Numbered from the stretch's first letter, positions 11,897 through 22,186 are shown. The stretch is 22,186 bases of DNA from Piromyces finnis (GCA_002104945.1 MCFH01000166.1:1-22186), one strand, 5' to 3'. Translations and numbers: made by a program. The notes: generated by a model not told the origin, from the letters alone.

Positions 11897-13020
11897 AATA
11901 TTTAACAATTTTTATCTCATTTTTAATTACAACTTATTTAATGTATTATGTATTAGTGAGTCTATAAAGGACAAATAAAATAAATATAAATATTAATAAT
12001 TAAAAATTATTGAAATAAAATTATTAAGGATTAAAGGTTTTTTTATATTAGATATTATTTTTTTTTATCTATTTATATAATGCATGACACTAACATTTAT
12101 AAAATTATATTATTAATTAAAATGATGTTAAAATAGATTATTGGATTTTTAGTTAATATATATATTAAATTTTATATATAATATAATTCAGTTTTATATT
12201 AAATCCATTTATGAATTTTTCCAATATTAGGTGTGTACTATTCATTATATTATATCATTCCTATAAATGATATAAATCAAGTTATATAATTATTATTAAT
12301 ATTGTGAATTTTTCTATTATATACTTTTTTGAGTATTACTATTTCTAGACTATATAATCATAATTTTTATATATGAAACTTTTATATTTATATGATATAT
12401 AAATAGATTAATGTTATTATATTATTAGAAGAATATTAAATTTAATAACAAAAGTATAAGCCTTAGATGTTTTATGAGTATGTACTCTCATCTAATAATA
12501 ATAAATTTTATAATAATAAGTATTATATATATCTAATTTATAAAATAGCATAAATTGTATATAATATAAAAATTTTCTTTACTATGTTAGTTTCTATATT
12601 GTTAATTTGTTTTTTCTTCTTTCCAATTCTTTTTTCCAGGCTTACCTTCTTTGTATTATCACTATAATCATTTGTTATAATTCATTTTATTATTACATTA
12701 TATCAATAATAAAAATATCTTTGTTATCAAAGTAACCATAATCCTATATAGTATCTTTGATATACCTCTTTCTTAATTATTAGTTATTCTTTTCATTAAA
12801 AATTATTTATTATTAAATAATCATAGAAAATATTTAATATTCAATATTCAAAAATATATATATACAAAAAATTATAATGTAAAATAGTCAAGTATAATAA
12901 TTAAAGTCTAATTATTATACATGCATATAATTAATTAATAAATATCATATATTATAGTATAAAGTAATATATATTACAATATAATTAATTAATTATAATT
13001 TTTTAATTAAAAAAAATTTC
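11897..13020. other. Non-coding A+T-rich spacer
   Basis: No exon with LRR register, no signal-peptide exon and no RNA gene was seen. A slightly less A+T-rich patch near 12610-12670 (TTCCAGGCTTACC) might be an old exon on the minus strand, but no frame with splice signals could be defended. Confidence 0.5.
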
Positions 13021-13026
13021 CGAATT

Positions 13027-13482
13027 AAGAATTTCTTTTAAAAGAATTTTTTTTGGGGAAATAAATGATAAATCTGCCTTTCTTTCATCAGCATTTTCAA
13101 TTTATTATTTTTAAAATAATTATTTATAAAAAAAACCTTTAAAAATAGAGGATTCCTAATAATGTATAGCAATATTTATAATATTTATATATAACAATAT
13201 AACAATATATATTTTATTAAAATCTTTTTTTACAAATATTATTATTTTTACAAAAAATATTAGTTATTTAAAAATAATATTATTTGTTAAAGATAATAAT
13301 ATTAAATTTAATTATATATTAGAGTATATTGTAATATATTAGATATTTTAATTTATTTTTTTTATATTTAAATAAATTTTTTTAATTAGAATTAAAAATT
13401 TAATTAAAAAATTTAATTATATATTACAATATATTTCAATATATTCAATTTATTTAAATTAATTTTTTTAAAAGAAATTCTT
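13027..13482. repeat. Possible inverted-repeat element upstream of LRR gene C
   Basis: A 17-base sequence at 13027-13043 is repeated exactly in inverted orientation at 13466-13482, enclosing about 420 bases of A+T-rich DNA. Within it, about 45 bases near 13305-13350 recur imperfectly in direct orientation near 13408-13452. This could be a MITE-like element. CCGAATT occurs just outside both ends (13020-13026, 13492-13498), in direct orientation. Chance is possible at this base composition. Confidence 0.3.
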
Positions 13483-13506
13483 TAAATCACCTCCGAATTT
13501 AAAAGG

Positions 13507-13514
13507 TATAAAAG
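13507..13514 (+). promoter_or_regulatory. TATA-like box of LRR gene C
   Basis: TATAAAAG 100 bases upstream of ATG 13607, followed by a pyrimidine-rich stretch (13519-13568, CTTTTTC and CTTCC repeats) that may mark transcription initiation. The same octamer at nearly the same distance precedes LRR gene B. Confidence 0.5.
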
Positions 13515-13606
13515 AAGAATTTTTCTTTTTCTTTTTCTTCTTCTTTCTTCCTTCCTTTTTTTTTTTTTAATCTTTTGCCAAAAGGTGTAAAGAATAATTA
13601 ATAAAA

Positions 13607-16600
13607 ATGATATTAAAATTTATTATGAATTTATTGCTATTGATTACAATAGCATTTGGATATTCATGCGAAGAAATTTGTGAACAACTAAAAGTAGAAA
13701 ATTATAATAACTGTAAAGAGGATAGTAATGGAGATGCCATTGAATTGTATGTATTGATATTATTAATAATGAAATAAATATATTATTCTTATCTACTTGG
13801 TAGTTTATCAAAAGTACTAAAAAAATAAAAAAAATATTAAGATTAATGTCTAGAAAGGACTTATTAGAGATTCCTGAATTTATTTTTAATGTAACAACCT
13901 TAAAAAAATTGTAAGTAAATAAAGTTAAAATAAGTTAAAGAGAATCACCCTAAATTATCCACCTGTATATATTTTATATTTTATTCATTTATTTAAATAA
14001 ATTTATATAGAGATCTTTCTATAAATAAATTGACTGAAATTCCAGTTGAAATAGGAAATCTTAAAAATCTTGAACATTTGTTTGTATATTTTTTTTTAAT
14101 TATAAAATAAAAGTATTTATAAATCAATTTTAGTAAATAAATATTCATTTTAATAAAAAAATTAAAAAAAGACTTTTATACAAAAATGATATAAACAATA
14201 TTCCAAATGAAATAGGAAAACTCACTAATCTAAGATATTTGTTAGTAATTATTTTTTAAATATTTAAATATAAAATTAAATAAAAACATTAATAATAATA
14301 GTTAAATTATATATAAAAAATATAATAGAGATTTAGGCTATAACAATATAAAAAATATCCCTAATGAAATTGGTGAATTAAGAGGTTTATGGAATTTGTA
14401 AGTGCATTTTTATCACATGATTATTATCATAATTATTATATTTTATTAATTTTCTTATTTTAAAATAAAAATACAAAATAGACATTTAAATAGTAATGAA
14501 ATTTCTTCCATCCCAGATTCATTTGGAAATTTGACTGAACTTTGGAGTTTGTATGTATTATTATTATTTATAGTAAAAATATAAGAAATAATAGTAATAA
14601 ATTATTTTATTGTATAATAATTCTATTTTTAAAAAATTAAAGAGATATACAAAATAATAAATTAGAATTGGTTCCGTGTTTTTTTGGAAATTTTACCAAT
14701 CTTGAAAAATTGTATGATAATGCATATATAATAAAATTAATAAGAGAAAAAAAAATTTCATTGTAAAGTTTTAATAATTTTTAAAAATTAAAAAATAAAT
14801 TAAAAAGAAATTTAGGAGGTAATGATTTTTCTAAAATTACCTCTGAAATTGGAAATCTTGTTAATCTAAAAGAGTTGTATGTGTTCCAAAAAAAAAAAAA
14901 AAAAAAAAAAAAAGATATTAAATATTAATTATTTTAACATTTATATTGATTTTTAATTATTAATATAATTATATAAATTTATAGAATTTTGTACGGAAAT
15001 AATTTAAAAACTCTTCCTGATACCATTGGAAAACTTACAAATCTTGAACAACTGTAAGTGCTAAATTTTTAAAATACAATTAAATTATGATTTATTTTTT
15101 TTTTAAAAAAAAAAAGAGAATATAAAAAATTTATATTATTATTGAATAGAATTGAAATTTCATTCTTTTTAAAAAATTCTAAAATATTTATTTATTCATT
15201 TTTTTTTTGAAAATTGTTTTATAGGAGTTTAAATAGTAATAGTTTGGAAACACTTCCAGATTCAATTGGAAACCTTAGTAATCTCACTTTACTGTATGTT
15301 TTTTTATTTAGAAAATAATTAAAATAATAATAGTTTTTTAATATTGATGCTTTTCTTTAAAATACTTTTATAGGTATTTAAATTATAATAATTTAAAAAC
15401 TCTTCCTGATACCATTGGAAAGCTTACAAAACTTGAACAACTGTAAGTGATAAATTTTTAAAATACAATTAAATTATGATTTATTTTTTTTTAAAAAAAA
15501 AGAGAATATAAAATTTTATGTTATTATTGAATAGAATTGGAATTGTATTAATTTATTCTTTTTTTTTTTTTTGATAATTGTTTTATAGGTATTTAAATTA
15601 TAATAATTTGGAAACACTTCCAGATTCCATTGGAAATTTTTCTAATCTTTCATCTCTGTATAAATTTTGTTTTATATAATTTGATGAATACTTTATAAAA
15701 TAAATAAATATTTTTATAATCAATTATTAATATTTAATATTTAATATTTGTAAATATTAGAGAGATGATAGAAAATAATTTATCAACTCTTCCCGATTCC
15801 ATTGGAAATCTTACAAAACTTGAAAGAATGTATGTTTTTCTTGATTTAGAAAATAATTAAAATAAATATTAAAGTTTTTATTTAAAATAATCTTATAGAG
15901 ATTTATTCGGAAATAATTTAACAACTCTTCCTGATACCATTGGAAAGCTTACTCAACTTCATTGTTTGTAAGTTTTCATTACATTTTAAAATAATATAAT
16001 ATAATATAATATAATATAATATAATATAATATAATATAATATAATATAATATAATATAATATAATATAATATAATATAATATAATATAATATAATACATA
16101 AAAATACTTTATTAAATATTTATATATTTTTCATATTATTTAATTTACTAAGATATTTGTCAAACAATAATTTAACTGTCCTTCCTGATTCTATCGAAGG
16201 AATGATTAATCTTACTTATTTGTATGAATTTAAATAATTGAAAAGTAAAAATAATACTTAATTATTAATATATATAATTGTATTTATTGTATTTTATAGA
16301 TATATAAGTAATAATAGTTTATCTGAGATTTTTGATAAAATAGTAAATCTTCCAATTGAGTATTTGTATGTTTTTCCTCTTTTTCTATGTTAACAATATT
16401 ATGCTTTATCTTATGAAAAATAATATTAAAAAATATTTATAAAATATTAACTTAAATAGAAATTTAAATTATAATAATTTTACCGAAATTCCTGATTCAG
16501 CTGGAAAGCTTTCTAATATTAGAGTTTTGTATATTATTCTTTATATTATTTATATAATCAAAGAATTTATAATAATAGTGGAGATAATTTAATGATAATA

Positions 16601-19071
16601 TTTTAAATATTTTCATAGAGAATTGTCTAATAACAAGATATCTAAAGTTTCAAAGGAAATTGTAAATTGCAATGAAAGCTTTTCATTGTAAGTATTTATC
16701 ATAAAATCATTATATATAATAATTATAATTTAAAATATTTTATTAATTATATATTTATTTATATAAATTTAAATAATCCATTAATATTTTTAAAGATATT
16801 TAAATAATAATAGTTTAACTGAGATTCCTGCTGAACTTGGAAATGTTTGGAGATTGTATAGATTTATATTATTTATAATAAAAGTATTATATACAATGAT
16901 TTAAAATTTAAAATATTCTATTAATTATATTTTTTTAAAAATGTAAATAATAATTTAATTAATATAGAGAATTAAGCGATAATAAAATTACCGAGTTTCC
17001 TTTTAAAACAGGAAGAATTGAACATTTGTATGTATTTATATTATTTATTATAAAAATATTATATGTATAATTAATTATAGTTGATATTTATATAAATTTA
17101 ATTAATCATCATTTAATTAATGTAGAGAATTAAACAATAATAAAATAACCAAGATTCCTCCTGAGATTGAAAATCTCACTAAACTTTATTCACTGTATAT
17201 ATTTATTATTTATCTTTAATTATATATTGAAATATTTGATTAATTAATTTAAATAATAATTTAATTAATATAGAGAACTCAATGATAATAGAATTAGTGA
17301 GATTCCTCCTGAGATTGGAAATCTCACTAAACTTTATTCACTGTATATATTTATTATTTATCTTTAATTATATATTGAAATATTTGATTAATTAATTTAA
17401 ATAATAATTTAATTAATATAGAGAACTCAATGATAATAGAATTAGTGAGATTCCTGCTAAGTTTGGGGGTATTAAATATTTGTAAGCATTTATATTACTT
17501 ATTATTAAAGTATTATTATAAATAATTAATTATTAATTAAAATATTTTATTAATTATATATTTATTTATATATATTTAATTAATGTAGAGAATTAAACAA
17601 TAATAAAATAACCAAGATTCCAGCTGAAATTATATATAATTATATTCAACATTTGTATTTAATCAAAAACAGATTATATAATAAAAATATAGTCTAAATA
17701 AAATGAAAATATAAATAATTTATTAATTATATATTTATTTAATTATTAATTGAATTAATATAGATATTTAAATGATAATTACATAACTAAGCTTCCCTGG
17801 AAGGAGATAAAAATACATTTTAATTTGTATTATCATTTTTTATAAAAGTATTATATATAAAAATTGAAGTATTTAATTAATTGAAATAAATTTATTATAT
17901 AGATGTTTAGATAATAATTACATTACTGAGCTTCCCACTATTAAAAGTGAATATATTTTTATTAGGTAATTATTTAATTAAATCATTATAAAATTATTTT
18001 ATGTATCTATTAAAATTTAACAATTTTATTATTTTGCTTTTTTTTTTAACAAAAATTTTATATTTTAAAAATAAATTAATAGTTTAATTAATAATTGTAT
18101 TACTTCATCACCAGTAATGACAGGAGACGAAAAATATTCTCTGTATTGTATACTATTTTTTAAATATAAATTTGTTTAATTAACTTGAAAGAAAAAAATT
18201 GATAATAATATAAAATAATTTTATTTTCGCTATTTATATAAATTTAATTAGTTATTTAGAAGAAAATAATGACGAAAAATGTAAAAATTTAAGAAAATGT
18301 GGTGATCAGTATGAAGAATGTCCTCTTGATCAGTTCTGTACTAATAATGGATTTTGTGTAGAAGATAAGTTTAATATATCTAATAATAGTGAAGAAACAG
18401 TGACAACAACTTTCACTTCAAGTGAGGAATTAGCAACTACAACTTTTGAATCAATGACAGATAAAGAATTAACAACTACAACAACTCATCCAAAAGTTAC
18501 TACTGAAGAAACAAGCATAATTGAAAAATTAACAACAACAACAATTCAACCAACAACTTCTGAATCAATTACAAGTAAAATTACAAATATTAAATCTAGT
18601 ACAACCTCAATGGTCAAAACTATGATAACTTCTTCAACAACAACAACTACTAGAACTACTACAATAATCAAAGCATCTACTACTAGAACTACTACAAAAA
18701 CAAAGACTACAACTAGCACTACCACTATTAAACCATCCTCAACTTTTCATCCATGGCAATGTGGAAAAGGTATTAGATCCTGTCAAAAAGGATATTGCTG
18801 TAGTAGATATGGTTGGTGTGGAAAAAGTAAGGATTATTGTGATCTTGCTCAAGGTTGTCAATCTGAATTTGGTCATTGCAAGAAATACACTCCAGAAAAA
18901 AAGCATCATCACGAAAATGCAAACTCTAAAATTCATCCATGGAAATGTGGTAAAGATATTGGTTCCTGTAAGAAAGGATACTGTTGTAGTAAATATGGAT
19001 GGTGTGGTAAGAGCGAAGCATACTGTAGTAAAGAACAAGGATGCCAATCTGAATTTGGAAAATGTTGGTAA
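13607..19071 (+). CDS. LRR gene C: secreted LRR protein with Thr-rich stalk and two CBM18 chitin-binding domains
   Basis: A complete 28-exon gene of 899 residues. ATG 13607 opens a signal peptide (MILKFIMNLLLLITIAFG, about 20 residues), followed by Cys-bearing cap residues (CEEICEQLK). Exons 2-27 each encode one LRR of 20-23 residues of the form LxLxxNxLxx then LPxxIGxLxxL; the last, 18083-18142, is degenerate. The final exon, 18252-19071, encodes a five-Cys segment (18280-18357), a Thr/Ser-rich stalk (about residues 676-790) likely to be O-glycosylated, then two hevein-type CBM18 domains. All 27 introns are phase 2 and the reconstructed frame is uninterrupted, which strongly supports the model. 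There is no transmembrane helix or GPI signal, so attachment is predicted through chitin, probably in the fungus's own wall. This differs from the membrane-anchored genes A and B, and its repeats are a different LRR subtype (no G before IP). Adhesion or recognition is a plausible role but is not shown by the sequence. Confidence 0.93.
14888..14913. repeat. Poly-A tract in an intron of LRR gene C
   Basis: About 26 A in a row just after the donor of the exon ending at 14876. Confidence 0.9.
14985..15657 (+). repeat. Two-exon segmental duplication within LRR gene C
   Basis: Exons 14985-15053 plus 15225-15293 and the intron between them correspond to exons 15374-15442 plus 15589-15657 and their intron. 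The two long introns share most of their sequence, including the stretch after GTAAGTG (AAATTTTTAAAATACAATT), a T run followed by an A run, GAGAATATAAA, TTATTATTGAATAG and GATAATTG/GAAAATTG before the acceptor. The copies differ by several indels, so this is older than the 148-base duplication at 17153-17448. Confidence 0.85.
15991..16096. repeat. ATAAT pentanucleotide array in an intron
   Basis: About 21 ATAAT units, in the intron between exons 15899-15967 and 16153-16221. It is the complement-type relative of the ATATT array at 11105-11276. Confidence 0.95.
17153..17448 (+). repeat. 148-base tandem duplication of an exon-plus-intron unit
   Basis: Copy one, 17153-17300, and copy two, 17301-17448, match at 147 of 148 positions by eye; the one difference is A at 17170 versus G at 17318. 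Each copy holds the 3' part of one LRR exon, the whole following intron (79 bases) and the 5' part of the next exon, so the event added exactly one in-frame repeat. The match extends a few bases past 17448 before diverging (GATTCCTG versus GATTCCTC). Confidence 0.95.
18754..18879 (+). other. CBM18 (hevein-type) domain 1 of LRR gene C
   Basis: Forty-two residues (795-836) with eight Cys in hevein spacing. The sugar-binding core CCSRYGWCG...YC keeps the Ser and the three aromatic positions known from hevein. The family binds chitin or GlcNAc oligomers outside the cell. Confidence 0.93.
18940..19065 (+). other. CBM18 (hevein-type) domain 2 of LRR gene C
   Basis: Forty-two residues (857-898), eight Cys, core CCSKYGWCG...YC, identical to domain 1 at 31 of 42 positions by eye. 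A 20-residue linker containing HHH separates the domains. The protein ends one residue (Trp) after the last Cys. Confidence 0.93.
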
Positions 19072-19840
19072 AACCCTAACTATTTTTTAAGTAAATCTTT
19101 AAATAAGAAATTTATATACAATATGTTTAAAATATAATCTTTATAAAAATTCAATTAAATCTATTATTCCTTAAATTTTAATAAAAGTAGTTTATTATTA
19201 ACATTTTAATTTTATTATTATTTTAAATAAGTGATTTTTTTTTATAAAATATTTTATTTTCAACTCTATTTTTTATTTTAAAATACTTTTAAAAAAAAAT
19301 TGAAAGAGTATTTTTTCTTTCAATAACAAAAAAAAAATTACCTATAAAAAATAAAGTTTAAAGTAAATCAAAAAAAAAAAAAAAAAGCTTTATAAATTTA
19401 AAAAGATTGTAGATGATATATTCCTTGTCTGAAGTTTTGATGGTTTTATTTCGAAACAGACGTATTATTTATATATAAAATTAAATTATTTTTTTTTTAT
19501 TTTAAATTTTTCTAATGAAACAATATAAATTTTTAGTATAAAAGATTTAAAATTTTTTCTATTTTTTATAGTTAAATGACCATTACATGTAAAGTTATTA
19601 GGATATATTATAATACCATTTATAAATTATAATTAATACATTAATTTTACGACTTTACAAATGATACAATTAGATAAAAAAATATGAATTTACTATTAAA
19701 TTATTATTTATTCATTATGATATAATCTAAATATAATTTTTTACATGGTTTTATATTTTGTTTAATAAGACTATTTAATTTCATAATTTATAGTTTTATT
19801 ACTATTTATTTAAATCAGTTTTATTCCAATAGAGTAGTAG
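19072..19840. other. Non-coding A+T-rich spacer
   Basis: 3' flank of LRR gene C, with many A and T runs (for example 19370-19385). No exon or RNA gene was recognised. Confidence 0.55.
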
Positions 19841-19948
19841 TATCCTAAAATTTTAAAGAAATATAAAGTAAAAAATAACAAATTCGAAGAGACTATAAAT
19901 TGGTTGAGTCAAAAAGTTCAAGAATATAATGAATCAGACGCTGTTTAA
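19841..19948 (+). pseudogene. Isolated exon-like fragment
   Basis: An open stretch directly after a TAG acceptor, ending at TAA 19946-19948 and encoding 35 residues including NKFEETINWLSQ and EYNESDAV. The final part resembles the near-terminal EYNESDDV of the Cys-rich gene at 10753-11896 in both protein and DNA (GAATATAA-GAATCAGACG shared, with one mismatch). The middle also faintly recalls the C-terminal lid of Hsp70. No neighbouring exons or start were found, so it is probably a gene relic. Confidence 0.3.
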
Positions 19949-21945
19949 AAACTTTTAAATAATTATAAATTATGAATGATGAACGCAATCAAAAAACTTT
20001 TATAGTTTCGAAAATAACATAAAACGTAATATAATATATAATATATATATATATTGTAATTATTATAATCTTGTAAATAATATAGTATAAATATTCATAG
20101 TTATAGTTTAATCAATTATTAATTATATAAAAATAAAAATAATATTATATATGGTAGATGGAGTAGATACAGTAGATATTATTTATAATATATAAAAATA
20201 AAAAAAAAAAAAAGATATATTTTTTATATTTATAATTAAACCCTTTCTAATATGTATAAAGTAATACACAATAAGGCATAGTATAAATTACTATTATTCA
20301 TTTATAATTAAATAATAAAATTCATATTTTATTACTAGTCAATATATCTAAATGGAAATTAGAGACAAATGATTATAATTTTTTTTAATTTAATATTTAT
20401 TATTTTTCTTTCTTATTTTTTAGTATTATTTTTTTTTTATTTATTATTATTATAAAATATATAAACTAAAAATTAAAGCAGCAAATGATATCAAAAAGTA
20501 TTAAGAACTATGATTTTTTTTGACTTTTTTTTTTTTTTTTTGTTATTTTAGTTTAAATAAATTCAACCTTTTTTACTTGAGATATTAAAGAAAGAATATC
20601 CGACAGGCTAATGTGCATAATTTAAATATTATTATATATGTTTTCTATTATTTTTATTTTTTTCATTTAAATAATTATTTTAAATATAAAATATAATATT
20701 TTTTTTATTTAGGAAATAATAAAATAATAATACATAATATATATTCATAAATGAAAGTTAATAAATAAATAAAATTATATCAAAATGGTCTCTAATATAC
20801 ACCAACAATAAATCTTTTATAAACCATTATTTTGTATATATAAATCGTTTATTTTTATTCTTTTTATTATTAACTTCATTTTTGATCTTTTTTTTTTTTT
20901 TTTTCTAATTTAATTTTTATAAAATTATCATTCGTTATTCCTTATTCCTTATACCTAGGGCAATTTAAAATAATTGAGGCAATTTAATATAATTATGAAA
21001 TATTTATTGTAATACTAATAATGGATTTCTATTTAATTATTGTTTTCTGTATCACAATATATATAATGACATGAGAGGCCGAGTGAAGGGAAAATATATT
21101 GTCAGATGTTTTTAAGATTAGTTTCTATTTTATATATTATCATTGATACAGTTTATACTTTTATTAATGTAATTTAAAAAAAGTATTTTATATACAATTA
21201 CAGTATATAATTATCCTTATATAATTAAAATGATTGAAAATATTTTAATAATTAAATAAAATATAAAATATATAATTAATACCAGATTGACTATTACCTT
21301 TCTACTCGGAGCTATATAAAAGAATTCCTCAATACTGTAAATTCTGAAAATTCTCAAAAAAACTCTTGTAGACAGAGTGAAAATAGTTTATAAACAATTT
21401 TACTAGTGATATAAAATTTAGATATGGCTTTAAATAATGGTACTTGTCGAAAATAATTAGAAAAAGTGTAGTCATCATAAAAGGTTATTATTATTTAATA
21501 ACTTTTAGAAATAAAACAAATAAAGAACAAAGATTTCCAATTATATAAATTATAATTATTTATTATTAAATAATGAATCGTCCATTATTATGCTTTTATA
21601 AATTAATTGTTTTTTTTTTTTTTAAAAAAAAAAAATATAGATTTTATATTCTTTGTAAGTATTGTATTTTTATTATTATTACTGTTATTAAAATTAATTT
21701 TATTTCTATGTTACTATATAAAAAAAAATATCTAAATAAATATTGAATGATGGCGGTAAGTGGTGACGATAAAATAAACTTAATAAATGTAATATTTATT
21801 AAAATACTTTTTTTATATATCTATTTATTTATATATTGGTGATAATTTTTTTTTATTAAAAGTAATAAATAAATTTATGAATTGTTGAATGTTGTTTATT
21901 ATTTTGTTAAAGTAGTATTATTTGGAATTTTATACTATTCTATTA
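19949..21945. other. Non-coding A+T-rich spacer
   Basis: Only simple runs (AT near 20041-20054; long T runs at 20527-20540, 20889-20904 and 21610-21621) and isolated less A+T-rich patches near 21067-21090 and 21300-21320 were seen. No gene model could be supported. Confidence 0.5.
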
Positions 21946-22041
21946 TTATAGTCCATTTTCATATTTTCTATTAGAATCAGAATTATCAATAGATTCAATA
22001 AGCTTATTGACATAATGACGAGTAGTAAAATAATAATCAAC
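21946..22041 (-). CDS. Probable last exon of a gene entering from the right
   Basis: On the minus strand, an acceptor TAG (complement of 22042-22044) is followed by an open frame of 31 codons starting VDYYFTTRHYVNKL, with SIDNSDSNRKYENGL at the end and a TAA TAA stop. Use of G and C is higher than in the flanks and the composition looks protein-like (aromatic, charged, helical). The intron is phase 0, unlike the LRR genes. The donor and earlier exons are not visible in the remaining 145 bases and should lie beyond the window. I do not recognise the family. Confidence 0.45.
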   Translation of the reverse strand, partial: VDYYFTTRHYVNKLIESIDNSDSNRKYENGL

Positions 22042-22186
22042 CTATTAAAATATATATATATATTACATTTAAAATAATTAAATTAAAAATCATTTTATAT
22101 TTTATTTTCTATTTTAAATTATTTTTTTTTTAATAAACATTAAATTAAAAAAAAATTAGTCATATTTTAAATAGTAATTATTTTAA

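Larger units (their letters stand above)
13842..18142 (+). repeat. Array of 26 single-LRR exons in LRR gene C
   Basis: Exons: 13842-13910, 14011-14079, 14172-14240, 14329-14397, 14482-14550, 14643-14711, 14808-14876, 14985-15053, 15225-15293, 15374-15442, 15589-15657, 15761-15829, 15899-15967, 16153-16221, 16300-16365, 16460-16528, 16619-16687, 16796-16855, 16968-17027, 17126-17194, 17274-17342, 17422-17481, 17589-17654, 17764-17826, 17903-17965, 18083-18142. The first fourteen are exactly 69 bases; later ones are 60, 63, 66 or 69, always a multiple of three. Each starts with one base completing the first Leu/Ile codon of the repeat and ends with the first two bases of the next. Donors are mostly GTAAGT or GTATGT, with GTTTGT at 14080 and GTTAGT at 14241 as outliers. 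Units in the first half have the LPDxIGxL core; later ones have IPxEI or are degenerate. Confidence 0.92.

Noticed and set aside
18739-19090. Two overlapping frames (one per strand) across the CBM18 exon
   Set aside because: They are shadows of the CBM18 reading frame, which has perfect hevein Cys spacing.
20580-20613. Short open stretch encoding LEILKKEYPTG then stop
   Set aside because: Too short, with no acceptor in phase and no neighbouring exon; chance is sufficient.
21067-21320. Less A+T-rich patches as possible RNA genes or promoters (including TATAAAAG at 21313)
   Set aside because: No tRNA-like fold or box sequences, and no reading frame longer than a few codons follows.

Overview
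The window is extremely A+T-rich eukaryotic DNA. It has very short spliceosomal introns (about 80-170 bases, GTAAGT/GTATGT-type donors and TAG/AAG acceptors), near-pure A/T spacers, many AAT and ATATT microsatellites, and only TAA stop codons. It codes for secreted leucine-rich-repeat (LRR) proteins, one of which ends in two hevein-type chitin-binding (CBM18) modules. Together this suggests an anaerobic gut fungus (Neocallimastigomycota), although the sequence alone does not prove the lineage; another A+T-rich eukaryote such as a dictyostelid is the main alternative. Most coding exons are only 60-72 bases long, so the genes were assembled here by following splice signals and the LRR register.

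Layout. (1) 1-1730 is a near-perfect inverted repeat (arms about 840-850 bases, loop about 40) that begins inside the last exon of an LRR gene. It is probably an assembly or single-molecule read artefact at a contig end. The rightward arm and the bases after it carry the 3' part of LRR gene A (exons 925-1902, ending in a transmembrane helix). (2) 1903-5030 is a non-coding spacer. (3) 5141-7607 is LRR gene B, a 14-exon paralogue of gene A: signal peptide, Cys-containing N-terminal cap, about eleven plant-type 24-residue LRRs, one transmembrane helix and a short tail. (4) 7608-9672 is spacer. (5) 9673-11896 holds decayed LRR exons (in-frame stop, frameshift, lost donor site) interleaved with two large microsatellites, followed by an apparently intact 3' gene portion that encodes a Cys-rich domain I do not recognise. 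(6) 11897-13606 is spacer with a possible terminal-inverted-repeat element and a TATA-type promoter. (7) 13607-19071 is LRR gene C, a complete 28-exon gene (899 residues): signal peptide, 26 LRR units with one unit per exon, a small Cys-rich segment, a Thr-rich stalk and two CBM18 domains. (8) 19072-22186 is spacer with one exon-like relic (19841-19948) and, on the minus strand, a probable last exon (21946-22041) of a gene running in from the right.

Common theme. In genes B and C every intron I could place lies in phase 2, at the same codon of the repeat, so each exon is an interchangeable LRR cassette of 60-72 bases. Gene C shows recent cassette copying: a 148-base exon-plus-intron unit repeated in tandem with one mismatch, and an older two-exon duplication. 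The cluster looks like an expanding and decaying family of cell-surface or cell-wall LRR proteins. A and B would be held in the plasma membrane, and C would be attached to chitin. Their ligands are unknown; a role in adhesion or recognition is inference.
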